Below, piece by piece: positions 35,385 through 43,639 of a stretch of 64,000 nt of DNA (position 1 is the stretch's first letter; the number at the start of each line of letters is the position of its first letter). Both the position numbers and the translations under genes were made by a program. The stretch is from the NCBI RefSeq assembly GCF_029893805.1, contig NZ_JARXYP010000002.1:7440001-7504000 (forward strand), in the 5' to 3' direction. The notes under the pieces are model-generated. The model was not told the DNA's origin. It was given only the letters and a program-made list of their open reading frames with translations, and made no database searches. The stretch is from Streptomyces sp. SAI-135. GTDB lineage: Bacteria > Actinomycetota > Actinomycetes > Streptomycetales > Streptomycetaceae.

Positions 35385-36119
35385 ATGACCCACCCCCAGG
35401 CCCACCAGGCGACCCCCGCGGCAGACACCCAGGGCACCACCCTCGCCCGGACCCCGCTGCACGACCTGCACAGCCACCTCGCCGACCGCCTCGACGACGC
35501 CGCCCGCGACTGGCTCGAGAAGGCCCTCGACGAGGCCGCCGCCCACCCCGGCACCCACGGCCCGATCTCCGTGTGGGAGCTGCGCCTCGCCGAGGCCGGA
35601 CGCCGCTGCGGCCCCGAACACGCCGACGCCGCCCGCATCCTGATCCTGCACGCGGCCCGCGCCGACCCCGACGCCCTGACCCGGGTCTACGCCCAGGGCA
35701 CCGCCGCCGAACGCCGCGCCGTCCTGCACGCCCTGCCCCACCTCGTACCCGGACCGCAGGCCCTCCCGCTCGTCGAGGACGCCCTGCGCACCAACGACAC
35801 CCGGCTCCTGGCCGCTGCCGTCGGCCCCTACGCCGCCCGCCACCTCGACGCCCACCACTGGCGCCACGCCGTCCTCAAGTGCCTGTTCACCGGCGTGCCC
35901 GTGACCGAGGTGGCCGACCTCGACCGCCGGGCCCGCGCCGACACCGAACTCGCCCGCATGCTCGGCGACTACGCCGCCGAACGCACCGCCGCGGGCCGCC
36001 CCGTACCGGAGGACCTGCACCGCGTCCTGACCCTCACCGACCCCACCGCCACCCCACCCGCGCCGGCCGCCGACCACGGCCCCGACCACGCGGACGGCAC
36101 CCACGGCAAGGAGTCCTGA
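35385..36119 (+). CDS. eboA: EboA domain-containing protein
   Basis: First gene of an EBO-type operon, 244 residues. The helical EboA signature is seen in DRLDDAARDWLEKALDEAAA, WELRLAEAGRRCG, AARILILHAARADPDALTRV, and HHWRHAVLKCLFTGVPVTEV. EboA is a conserved protein of unknown biochemistry; in cyanobacteria the ebo cluster is needed to move the scytonemin monomer to the periplasm, and it occurs in many bacteria and some algal plastids. The ATG at 35385 follows AAGGAAG. The TGA overlaps the next ATG by one base (TGATG), so the operon is translationally coupled. Proline-rich C-terminal tail. Confidence 0.87.
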   Translation: MTHPQAHQATPAADTQGTTLARTPLHDLHSHLADRLDDAARDWLEKALDEAAAHPGTHGPISVWELRLAEAGRRCGPEHADAARILILHAARADPDALTRVYAQGTAAERRAVLHALPHLVPGPQALPLVEDALRTNDTRLLAAAVGPYAARHLDAHHWRHAVLKCLFTGVPVTEVADLDRRARADTELARMLGDYAAERTAAGRPVPEDLHRVLTLTDPTATPPAPAADHGPDHADGTHGKES

Positions 36120-36979
36120 TGCGCATCTTCGACCCCCACATCCACATGACGTCCCGCACCACCGACGACTACCAGGCCATGCACACCGCCGGCGTGCGGG
36201 CCGTGGTCGAACCGTCCTTCTGGCTGGGCCAGCCCCGCACCTCTCCCGCCACCTTCCTCGACTACTTCGACTCCCTGCTGGGCTGGGAACCCTTCCGCGC
36301 CGCCCAGTACGGCATCGCCCACCACTGCACCCTCGCCCTCAACCCCAAGGAGGCCAACGACCCGCGCTGCCTGCCCGTCCTCGACGAACTGCCCCGCTAC
36401 CTCGTCAAGGACCAGGTCGTCGCCGTCGGCGAGATCGGCTACGACTCCATGACCCCCGCCGAGGACACCGCGCTGGCCGCCCAGCTCCAGCTCGCCGCCG
36501 ACCACGAGCTGCCCGCGCTCGTCCACACCCCGCACCGCGACAAGCTCGCCGGCCTGCGCCGCACCCTCGACGTCGTCCGTGAGTCCGACCTGCCGACGGA
36601 CCGGGTCCTGATCGACCACCTCAACGAGACCACCGTCAAGGAGGCCAAGGACAGCGGCTGCTGGCTGGGCTTCTCCGTCTATCCCGACACCAAGATGGAC
36701 GAGGAGCGCATGGTCGCCCTCCTGCGGGAGTACGGCCCCGAACAGGTCCTGGTGAACTCCGCCGCCGACTGGGGCCGCAGCGACCCCCTCAAGACCCGCA
36801 AGGTCGCCGACCTGATGCTCGCCGAAGGCTTCACCGAGGACGACGTCGACCGCGTCCTGTGGCGCAACCCCGTCGCCTTCTACGGATTCAGCGGCCGCCT
36901 GAACCTCGACGTGCCGGTCACCGACCCCACCCACGAGGGCAACTCCATCCTCCGGGGCCCGCGCACCACGGAGGCGTGA
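36119..36979 (+). CDS. eboB: TatD-family metal hydrolase, EboB-like
   Basis: Metal-dependent TIM-barrel hydrolase of 286 residues in the TatD family. Metal ligands are visible: FDPHIHM (His-x-His), VAVGEIGYDSM (Glu), ALVHTPHRDK (His), VLIDHLNETT (His) and NSAADWGRSDPLK (Asp). TatD proteins are nucleases or hydrolases; the EBO member has unknown substrate. It starts in the eboA stop codon and is followed 3 bases later by the eboE gene. Confidence 0.87.
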   Translation: MRIFDPHIHMTSRTTDDYQAMHTAGVRAVVEPSFWLGQPRTSPATFLDYFDSLLGWEPFRAAQYGIAHHCTLALNPKEANDPRCLPVLDELPRYLVKDQVVAVGEIGYDSMTPAEDTALAAQLQLAADHELPALVHTPHRDKLAGLRRTLDVVRESDLPTDRVLIDHLNETTVKEAKDSGCWLGFSVYPDTKMDEERMVALLREYGPEQVLVNSAADWGRSDPLKTRKVADLMLAEGFTEDDVDRVLWRNPVAFYGFSGRLNLDVPVTDPTHEGNSILRGPRTTEA

Positions 36980-36982
36980 GCC

Positions 36983-38152
36983 ATGCGCTTCCGCCACCCC
37001 GACGGCACCACCGTCCACCTCGCCTACTGCACCAACGTCCACCCCGCCGAAACCCTCGACGGCGTCCTCGCCCAGCTCCGCGACCACTGCGAGCCCGTCC
37101 GCCGCCGCCTCGGCCGCGACCGCCTCGGCATCGGCCTCTGGCTCGCCCACGACGCCGCCCACGCCCTGGTCAGCGACCCCTCCGCGCTGCGCGGCCTGCG
37201 CGGGGAACTCGACCGCCGCGGCCTCGAAGTCGTCACCCTCAACGGCTTCCCCTACGAGGGCTTCGGCGCCGAGGAGGTCAAGTACCGCGTCTACCGGCCC
37301 GACTGGACCGACCCCGAACGCCTCGACCACACCACCGCCCTGGCCCGCGTCCTGACCGGCCTCCTCCCCGACGACGTCACCGAAGGCAGCATCTCCACCC
37401 TCCCGCTGGCCTGGCGCACCCCCTACGACGACGCGAGCGCCGACAAGGCCCGCACCGCCCTGCGCACCCTCGCCGAACGCCTCGACGCCCTCCAGGAACT
37501 GACCGGCCGCTCCATCCGCGTCGGACTCGAACCCGAACCCGGCTGCGTCGTCGAGACCACCCGTGACGCCCTCGCCCCCCTGACCGCGATCGCCCACGAC
37601 CGCATCGGCATCTGCGTCGACACCTGCCACCTCGCCACCTCCTTCGAAGACCCGCACACCGCCCTGGACGCCCTCACCGAAGCCCGCGTCCCCGTCGTCA
37701 AGACCCAGCTCTCCGCCGCCCTGCACGCCGAACACCCCCACCTGCCCGAGGTCCGCGAGGCACTCGCCGCCTTCGACGAACCCCGCTTCCTGCACCAGAC
37801 CCGCACCTCCACCGCCGCCGGACTGCGCGGCACCGACGACCTCGGCGAAGCACTCACCGGCGACGCCCTGCCCGACGGAGCACCCTGGCGCGCCCACTTC
37901 CACGTCCCCCTGCACGCGGCCCCCGCCGCCCCCCTCACCTCCACGCTCCCGGTCCTCGAGTCCACCCTCACCCGGCTCGTCGGCGGCTCCCGCCCCCTCA
38001 CCCGCCACCTGGAGGTGGAGACCTACACCTGGCAGGCCCTCCCTCCCGAACTCCGCCCCCGCGGCCGCCCGCAGCTCGCCGACGGCATCGCCGCCGAACT
38101 CACCCTCGTGCGCGACCTGCTGACGGACCTCGGCCTCAAGGAGCTGCCATGA
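36983..38152 (+). CDS. eboE: Metabolite traffic protein EboE-like TIM-barrel
   Basis: Xylose-isomerase-like TIM-barrel protein of 389 residues. LAYCTNVHPAETLDGVLAQL is the highly characteristic EboE opening. Further signatures are VVTLNGFPYEGFGAEEVKYR, VYRPDWTDPERL, GLEPEPGCVVET, GICVDTCHLATSFED and HLEVETYTWQALP, several of which carry His/Asp/Glu metal ligands. It belongs to the EBO set linked to metabolite export in cyanobacteria. It overlaps the next gene by 4 bases (ATGA). Confidence 0.88.
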   Translation: MRFRHPDGTTVHLAYCTNVHPAETLDGVLAQLRDHCEPVRRRLGRDRLGIGLWLAHDAAHALVSDPSALRGLRGELDRRGLEVVTLNGFPYEGFGAEEVKYRVYRPDWTDPERLDHTTALARVLTGLLPDDVTEGSISTLPLAWRTPYDDASADKARTALRTLAERLDALQELTGRSIRVGLEPEPGCVVETTRDALAPLTAIAHDRIGICVDTCHLATSFEDPHTALDALTEARVPVVKTQLSAALHAEHPHLPEVREALAAFDEPRFLHQTRTSTAAGLRGTDDLGEALTGDALPDGAPWRAHFHVPLHAAPAAPLTSTLPVLESTLTRLVGGSRPLTRHLEVETYTWQALPPELRPRGRPQLADGIAAELTLVRDLLTDLGLKELP

Positions 38153-39588
38153 CCCACCACACCCCGACAACGGGCCCGACCCCCCTCCTCGTCCTCGACG
38201 TCGTCGGCCTCACCCCCCGCCTCCTCCACCACATGCCCCACCTCAAGACCCTCGCCCGCTCCGGCTCCCATGCCCCGCTCGGCACCGTCCTGCCCGCCGT
38301 CACCTGCGCCGCCCAGTCCACCTTCCTCACCGGCACCCACCCCGCCGAGCACGGCATCGTCGGCAACGGCTGGTACTTCCGCGAGCTGGGCGAGGTCCTG
38401 CTGTGGCGTCAGCACAACGGCCTGGTCGCCGGCGACAAACTGTGGGACGCCGCCCGCCGCGCCCACCCCGGCTACACCGTGGCCAACATCTGCTGGTGGT
38501 ACGCCATGGGCGCCGACACCGACGTCACCGTCACCCCCCGTCCCGTCTACTACGCCGACGGCCGCAAGGAACCCGACTGCTACACCCGGCCCCCGGCCCT
38601 GCACGACGAACTCACCGAGAAACTCGGCACCTTCCCCCTCTTCCACTTCTGGGGACCCGGCGCCGACCTCGTCTCCAGCCAGTGGATCATCGACGCCACC
38701 CGCCACATCATGGCCACCCGCCACCCCGACCTGACGCTCTGCTACCTCCCCCACCTCGACTACGACCTGCAACGCTTCGGGCCCGACGACCCACGCTCCC
38801 TCAAAGCAGCAGCCGACCTCGACCGGGCACTGGCCCCGCTCCTGGACGACGCCCGCGCGGAGGGGCGTACCGTCGTCGCCCTGTCCGAGTACGGCATCAC
38901 CCGCGTCAGCCGACCGGTCGACATCAACCGCGCCCTGCGCCGCGCCGGTCTCCTCGAGGTGCACACCCAGGACGGCATGGAGTACCTCGACCCGATGGCC
39001 TCCCGCGCCTTCGCCGTCGCCGACCACCAGATCGCCCACGTCTACGTCCGCCGCCCCGAGGACCTGGACGCCACCCGCGCCGCCCTCGACGGCCTGCCCG
39101 GCATCGGGCAACTCCTCGACGACGAGGGCAAGAAGGCCCACCACCTCGACCATCCGCGTGCCGGCGAACTCGTCGCCGTGGCGGAGCCGGACGCCTGGTT
39201 CACGTACTACTACTGGCTCGACGACGACCGCGCGCCCGACTTCGCGCAGCTCGTCGAGATCCACCGCAAACCCGGCTACGACCCGGTCGAACTCTTCATG
39301 GACCCGCTCGACCCGTACGTCAAGGTCAAGGCGGCCACCGCACTGGCCCGCAAGAAGCTCGGCCTGCGCTACCGCATGGCGGTCGTGCCCCTCGACCCGT
39401 CGCCTATTCGCGGCAGCCACGGCCGCCTGCCCGAGAGCGACGACGAAGGTCCGCTGCTCATCTGCTCCACCCCCCGTGCTGTCGGCGACCGCATCGCGGC
39501 CACCGACGTGAAGTCACTCCTGCTCCGGCTGGCCGGTCTTTCCCGACCGGTCCCCAGTGAAGCACCCGCCACTGACAACGCCCTGTGA
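38149..39588 (+). CDS. eboF: Nucleotide pyrophosphatase/phosphodiesterase (alkaline phosphatase superfamily), EboF-like
   Basis: Phosphodiesterase-type protein of 479 residues. LLVLDVVGLTPRLL gives the first metal Asp, and VLPAVTCAAQSTFLTGTHPA holds the Thr nucleophile, as in nucleotide pyrophosphatases. CYLPHLDYDLQRFGPD is the second metal motif. The usual SDHGM motif reads SEYGITR, changing an Asp-His metal pair to Glu-Tyr; whether this holds for all EboF proteins should be checked by alignment. No signal peptide is seen. It is the fourth gene of the coupled EBO operon. Confidence 0.85.
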   Translation: MTHHTPTTGPTPLLVLDVVGLTPRLLHHMPHLKTLARSGSHAPLGTVLPAVTCAAQSTFLTGTHPAEHGIVGNGWYFRELGEVLLWRQHNGLVAGDKLWDAARRAHPGYTVANICWWYAMGADTDVTVTPRPVYYADGRKEPDCYTRPPALHDELTEKLGTFPLFHFWGPGADLVSSQWIIDATRHIMATRHPDLTLCYLPHLDYDLQRFGPDDPRSLKAAADLDRALAPLLDDARAEGRTVVALSEYGITRVSRPVDINRALRRAGLLEVHTQDGMEYLDPMASRAFAVADHQIAHVYVRRPEDLDATRAALDGLPGIGQLLDDEGKKAHHLDHPRAGELVAVAEPDAWFTYYYWLDDDRAPDFAQLVEIHRKPGYDPVELFMDPLDPYVKVKAATALARKKLGLRYRMAVVPLDPSPIRGSHGRLPESDDEGPLLICSTPRAVGDRIAATDVKSLLLRLAGLSRPVPSEAPATDNAL

Positions 39589-39605
39589 CCCCGAGGAGTC
39601 CAGAC

Positions 39606-40652
39606 ATGAGCCGCAGGTTCCAGTCCGACCCCGAACTCACCCACCGCCTCACCAGACGAGGCATGCTCGGCGTGGCCGCGGGCGCCACCGCCGCCGTGCT
39701 GCTGGGCACCGCGGCCTCCCCGGCCGGCGCCGCCACCCAGGCCGCGACCGGCACCACCGGCCACGGCCGCGGACGCCCGGTCCTGCCCCCCGGCCGCCTC
39801 GGCATCCAGCTCTACAGCCTCCGCGACAAGGTCTCCACCCTCGGCTTCGCGCCGGTCTTCGCCGAACTGGAGAAGTACGGCTACGACGAGGTCGAGTTCG
39901 CCGGCTACAGCCAGGGCTCGGCCGGACCGATCACCCTCGCCCAGCTCAGGCGCCTGGCCCGCGACCACGGACTGAACCCGATCGGCAGCCACGTCGGCTA
40001 CTACTCCGACGACCCGAACGCCTACACCTTCGCCCAGAACCTCACCCAGGTCCTCGACGACGCCCAGGCCCTCGGCCTCAAGCACATAGGCACCGCCTCG
40101 GGACCGTTCCGCTACGGCTCGACCGTCGACGCGTGGAAGCGTGCCGCCGAGGAGTTCAACACCTACGGCGCGGCCGCGAAGGCCCGCGGCATGAAGTTCT
40201 ACCAGCACAACCACTCCGAGGAGTTCTCCTTCGCCACCGACAACCCCAAGGTCCGGCTCTACGACGTGCTGCTCAAGGAGACCGACCCCGACCTGGTGTT
40301 CCTGGAGATGGACATCTTCTGGGCGTACTCCGGCCAGTTCCGCTTCTCCCGGCGGCCCGACGGCACACCCGCACCCTTCGAGCCCCTGGACTACGTCCTC
40401 AGGCAGCCCCACCGCTACCCGCTCTTCCACGTCAAGGACGGGGTGCGCGACCCTGCCGACACCTACGGCTACCGCATGACCGACGTCGGCGACGGCGACA
40501 TCAACTACCAGAAGTTCATCTCCGCCGTGACCCGCCTGCGGGGCGAACGCCTCGCCCACCACTGGCAGGCCGAACACGACCAGCCCGCCGAGTCGTTCAC
40601 CTTCGCCCGCCGCTCCAGCGCCCACCTGCACTCGCTGCGGGAGAAGTGCTGA
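39606..40652 (+). CDS. Tat-exported sugar phosphate isomerase/epimerase-like TIM-barrel protein
   Basis: Exported TIM-barrel protein of 348 residues. The N-terminus LTRRGMLGVAAGATAAVLLG is a clear twin-arginine signal, with cleavage near SPAGAA. The mature part has GRLGIQLYSLRDKVSTLGF, EKYGYDEVEFAGY, KFYQHNHSEEF, LVFLEMDIFWAYSG and YPLFHVKDGVRD, whose His, Glu and Asp residues form the usual metal site. Export via Tat fits a metal-loaded enzyme. Similar secreted barrels act on glycosides or keto-sugars rather than sugar phosphates. It ends the EBO operon (17 bases after eboF), upstream of a strong hairpin. Confidence 0.87.
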   Translation: MSRRFQSDPELTHRLTRRGMLGVAAGATAAVLLGTAASPAGAATQAATGTTGHGRGRPVLPPGRLGIQLYSLRDKVSTLGFAPVFAELEKYGYDEVEFAGYSQGSAGPITLAQLRRLARDHGLNPIGSHVGYYSDDPNAYTFAQNLTQVLDDAQALGLKHIGTASGPFRYGSTVDAWKRAAEEFNTYGAAAKARGMKFYQHNHSEEFSFATDNPKVRLYDVLLKETDPDLVFLEMDIFWAYSGQFRFSRRPDGTPAPFEPLDYVLRQPHRYPLFHVKDGVRDPADTYGYRMTDVGDGDINYQKFISAVTRLRGERLAHHWQAEHDQPAESFTFARRSSAHLHSLREKC

Positions 40653-40666
40653 CCGCACACGACTGA

Positions 40667-40717
40667 GGCGGGACCCCGAGGGCGCAGGGGGCGCTCCCCG
40701 CCGGTCGGGGTCCCGCC
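40667..40717. terminator. Strong hairpin terminator ending the EBO operon
   Basis: GGCGGGACCCCGA (40667-40679) pairs perfectly with TCGGGGTCCCGCC (40705-40717); the loop is 25 bases. It lies between converging genes and can act in both directions. Confidence 0.78.
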
Positions 40718-40737
40718 GCGTGCAGCGGGGAGGACCG

Positions 40738-40868
40738 TCAGCCCCGGACGGCCGGAACGACCGCCGGGGTGAGGCGCTCCTCTCCCGCGTGCACGTTCAT
40801 GGAGTGGCCGCGGAGGCAGCCGATGAGGGTGAGCCGGTTTCGGTGGCGAGGCCGACGGCGAGGGAGGG
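40738..40868 (-). pseudogene. 3' remnant of fdhD with frameshift
   Basis: About 43 codons matching the end of the intact fdhD at 20249. LAVGLATETG is read in one frame, then a one-base deletion (GTGAGCC against GTGAGGCC in the intact copy) shifts to LTLIGCLRGHSMNVHAGEER before the stop. The nucleotide match to about 20265-20390 is obvious by eye. It abuts the stop of the formate dehydrogenase remnant, so a deletion has joined the two gene ends. Confidence 0.82.
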
Positions 40869-40870
40869 TC

Positions 40871-41653
40871 TCACCTCCGAACCGTCCCGACGGGCATCCT
40901 CTCGATCCGGACCGCGGCCGCCTCGAACTCGACGGCCCCCGCGATCGGACAACTGGCCTTCGCCGCCGCCCGTTCGGCACCCGTCCCGTCCGGCGGGCGG
41001 CCGGTCATGAACGCCAGAGCCGGCCGCAACGCCGGATCCACCCACACCGGCGCCGTCGTCGCACCCCGCCGGGTGGCGACCCGCACCTCCTCGCCGACCA
41101 CCACCCCGAAGCGCTCGGCGTCCTCCGGACTCAGCTCGACACACTCGGCCCGCCGCAGCGACGACGCCGAACCACTCCTCAGCAGCCGGGAGTTGTCCGT
41201 GCCGAGACGGCGTCCTCTGGTCAGCCGGACCGGATACGTCTCGTCCGTCAGATCGACGGGAGGCGTATGCCGGACCAGGTGGAACGGCGTACGCCGTCTC
41301 GGGTCGCCGTGACCGCGCCCGGTGAGCAGCGACAGGTCGGCCAGCGCGCGGGCCTCCGCCAGCCCGACGCCGTCGAACACCCCCACCGGCTCCCCGTGCC
41401 CCCAGCGGTACGCCAACTCCCTCACCGCGGCCGCCGGTACGCCCGTCACCTTCACCGCGAGCGACACCGTCCACGGCTCGACGAGCCGCCTGTACTCCTC
41501 GAAGCCGGAGGTCGAGCGCTCGATGAACTCCCGGTCGGCCAGCCCCGCTCGCACGATCTCCCGGCCGATCGCATGGGCCATCGGGACCCCGGTACCGGCG
41601 TTCGGCCGGTACCGGACTCCCGACCCGATGGTGTGGGCGCCCAGGTCCGTCAT
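40871..41653 (-). pseudogene. Internally deleted formate dehydrogenase (molybdopterin oxidoreductase) remnant
   Basis: A 260-codon open frame built from two separated parts of a formate dehydrogenase alpha subunit. The first part resembles the middle domain (MAHAIGREIVRAGLADREFI, GFEEYRRLVEPWTV, VTGVPAAAVRELAYRW), and the second the C-terminal cofactor-binding domain (ETYPVRLTRGRRLGTDN, CVELSPEDAERFGVVVGEEV, CPIAGAVEFEAAAVRIERM). The active-site Cys region and the Fe-S domains are missing, so it cannot be a working enzyme. Its ATG overlaps the stop of the PanE-like gene (ATGA), so it may still be translated. Confidence 0.75.
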
Positions 41654-42621
41654 GCGGCGGACCGGAGCGCGAGCAGGTCGGAGAGGGCGTGGACGGTACG
41701 CAGCGTCGGCACGTCCACCCCGGTGATCTCCGCCAGCTCGATGACCGCGGTGAGCAGGACGTCCAGCTCCAGGGGCTTGCCGCGCTCCAGGTCCTGGAGC
41801 GTGGAGGTGCGGTGATCGCCCACGCGCTCGGCGCCGGCCAGACGACGCTCGATGGAGACCCCGACCGTGCAGCCGAGGGCCTCCGCGACCGCGAGGGTCT
41901 CGGCCATCATCGTCTCGATGACCTTGCGGGTGCCGCCGTGCAGGCACATCTGGCGCATGGTCGCACGGGCCAGCGCGCTGATGGGGTTGAAGGAGATGTT
42001 GCCCAGCAGCTTGAGCCAGATGTCGTCCCGCAGATCGGGTTCGACCGGACACTTGAGCCCTCCGGCCTGCATGGCCTCGCTGAAGGCCAGACAGCGGGGC
42101 GAGAGACTGCGGTCGGGCTCCCCGATGGAGAACCGCGTCCCCTCCAAGTGCCGTACGACACCCGGCCCTTCGAGCTCCGTGGCCGCGTAGACGACACAGC
42201 CGATGGCCCGGGAGGGAGCGAGCACCGCACTGACCGCGCCCCCCGGGTCCACGCTCTCGATGCGGTGGCCGTCGTGCGGGCCGCCGTGCCGGTGGAAGTA
42301 CCACCAGGGGATGCCGTTCTGCGCGGCGACGACCGCGGTGGTGTCGGTGAGAAGGGGCTCGATCAGCGGCCCGCACGCCGCGTACGAGTTGGCCTTCAGA
42401 CCGAGGAAGACATAGTCGACCGGGCCGATCTCGGCCGGGTCGTCGGTCGCGTGGGCAGGGGCGGTGAAGTCACCGCGCGGACTGAGGACCTGGACACCGT
42501 GCTCCCGCATGGCCGCCAGATGCGGACCGCGCGCGATGAGATGGACGTCGGCGCCGGCACGGTGGAGTGCCGCGCCGACGTAGGCACCGATGGCTCCGGC
42601 GCCGAGGACTGCGACTTTCAT
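41650..42621 (-). CDS. Ketopantoate reductase-family protein, candidate oxalyl-CoA reductase (PanE2-like)
   Basis: NADP-dependent reductase of the PanE/ApbA family, 323 residues. GAGAIGAYVGAALHRAGADV is the Rossmann motif. WLKLLGNISFNPISALARAT carries the catalytic Lys, Asn and Ser, and GKPLELDVLLTAVIELAEIT the family Glu. In Methylobacterium the paralogue PanE2 reduces oxalyl-CoA to glyoxylate. The surroundings (GntR operator, OFA carriers, formyl-CoA transferases, formate dehydrogenase) favour that role over pantothenate synthesis, but this is inference from context. A TGTCTACAG-type site lies 61 bases upstream. The 3' end overlaps a decayed fdh fragment. Confidence 0.8.
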   Translation of the reverse strand: MKVAVLGAGAIGAYVGAALHRAGADVHLIARGPHLAAMREHGVQVLSPRGDFTAPAHATDDPAEIGPVDYVFLGLKANSYAACGPLIEPLLTDTTAVVAAQNGIPWWYFHRHGGPHDGHRIESVDPGGAVSAVLAPSRAIGCVVYAATELEGPGVVRHLEGTRFSIGEPDRSLSPRCLAFSEAMQAGGLKCPVEPDLRDDIWLKLLGNISFNPISALARATMRQMCLHGGTRKVIETMMAETLAVAEALGCTVGVSIERRLAGAERVGDHRTSTLQDLERGKPLELDVLLTAVIELAEITGVDVPTLRTVHALSDLLALRSAA

Positions 42622-42681
42622 GGGTGGAAGCTCCGTTCGGTGAGGGTGACCGAGGAACTGCCGACTTTGTCGACTGGATAT

Positions 42682-42696
42682 TGTCTACAGGATGGA
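42682..42696. promoter_or_regulatory. GntR-type operator upstream of the PanE-like gene
   Basis: TGTCTACAGGATGGA, preceded by ATAT, matches the site at 21402-21416 at 12 of 15 positions. It lies 61 bases upstream of the PanE-like start. Confidence 0.6.
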
Positions 42697-42785
42697 GAGA
42701 GTGCTCAGCAAGAGTCGTGACGTCACCAAGCCGGTGAGCTGCCGCTACGCACCCGCCTGCCCTGCGATCACGGCCGTTGTGCGCC

Positions 42786-42798
42786 GTAGACTGTAGGC
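42786..42798. promoter_or_regulatory. GntR-type operator upstream of gntR copy 2
   Basis: GTAGACTGTAGGC is the counterpart of GTAGACTGTAGAC at 24147, at a similar distance from the gntR 2 start. Likely autoregulation. Confidence 0.55.
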
Positions 42799-42858
42799 GA
42801 AAACCAATTCATACTTGACTCTCAGCTGCGGCGAGAACGCCGCACGGGAGGGACCGCG

Positions 42859-43536
42859 ATGTTGCCGACGACAGGACTGCCGTACGGGACGGTGCCCCGG
42901 CTCGAGCGCCCCGGTCCACTGCGCGACCGTGTCTACGGTGCGCTGCTTGAGTTGATCACGACGCGTGCTCTTCAGCCTGGTCAGCATCTGGTGGAGAGTG
43001 AGCTGGCGGGTCATCTGGGGGTGTCGAGGCAGCCGGTGCGGGAGGCTTTGCAGCGGTTGAACACCGAGGGGTGGGTGGATCTGCGTCCGGCGCAGGGTGC
43101 GTTCGTGCATGAGCCGACCGACGAGGAGGCCGATCAGCTGCTGACTGTGCGGACGTTGCTGGAGGCGGAGGCGGCAAGGTTGGCGGCTGTGAACGCGGGC
43201 AGTGCCGGTGTTGCCGCGCTGGAGGATCTGTGTGCGCAGGGGGAGAGGGCGGTGGCCGCGGACGACGTGGATGCCGCGGTGGCCCTGAACGCGCGACTGC
43301 ATGCGAAGGTCATGGAGCTGGCGGGCAATGCGGTGCTGGCGGAGCTGGCGGGGCAGGTGGATCGTCGGGTGCGCTGGTACTACACGCCGATCGCCCGGCA
43401 GCGGGGTCACCAGTCCTGGATCGAGCACCGTGAGCTGATCGCCGCGATCGCCGACCGCGACGAGCAGCGCGCCACCGCCGTCATGCGCCAACACACGGAA
43501 CACACGCGGAAGATGTACCACGACCGCGAGAAGTAG
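42859..43536 (+). CDS. GntR-family regulator (FCD type), copy 2
   Basis: GntR/FadR-subfamily regulator of 225 residues, almost the same protein as the one at 24203. Residues about 29-192 are identical because bases 42944-43433 are identical to 24285-24774. The N-terminal 28 residues and the last 30 differ, as expected for two older paralogues whose middles were homogenised by gene conversion, or for a partial recombination. The DNA-binding helix is LGVSRQPVREALQRL; the FCD domain probably binds a small organic acid. It is divergent from the PanE-like gene with operators between, and ends before a strong bidirectional terminator. Confidence 0.9.
   Translation: MLPTTGLPYGTVPRLERPGPLRDRVYGALLELITTRALQPGQHLVESELAGHLGVSRQPVREALQRLNTEGWVDLRPAQGAFVHEPTDEEADQLLTVRTLLEAEAARLAAVNAGSAGVAALEDLCAQGERAVAADDVDAAVALNARLHAKVMELAGNAVLAELAGQVDRRVRWYYTPIARQRGHQSWIEHRELIAAIADRDEQRATAVMRQHTEHTRKMYHDREK
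42944..43433 (+). repeat. 490-bp perfect direct repeat, copy B (inside gntR 2)
   Basis: Identical by eye to 24285-24774, same orientation. Recombination between the two copies would delete 18,659 bases containing the ROK, ABC, ThuA and EBO genes plus the PanE-like gene, leaving one hybrid gntR. Confidence 0.95.
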
Positions 43537-43575
43537 CCCACGGGCACGGGGCGTTGCACAGTCCCGTGCCGGCGG

Positions 43576-43623
43576 ATCAGGCGGCCCTCCCCCGACGAAC
43601 GCCGTGGGGGAGGGCCGCCTGAT
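43576..43623. terminator. Very strong bidirectional terminator
   Basis: ATCAGGCGGCCCTCCCCC (43576-43593) pairs perfectly over 18 bases with 43606-43623, with a 12-base loop. It separates the converging gntR 2 and OFA carrier genes. Confidence 0.88.
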
Positions 43624-43639
43624 GTCCGAACCGCTGTGC

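Noticed and set aside
35969..38170. A 733-codon open frame antisense to the EBO operon
   Set aside because: Gly/Val-rich shadow of C-rich codons in eboA-eboE; the plus-strand genes have clear motifs and overlapping starts and stops.
41650..42621. Housekeeping 2-dehydropantoate reductase for pantothenate synthesis
   Set aside because: No panB or panC nearby and the gene is embedded between oxalate/formate genes with their operators; the PanE2-like oxalyl-CoA reductase role is preferred, though not proven.
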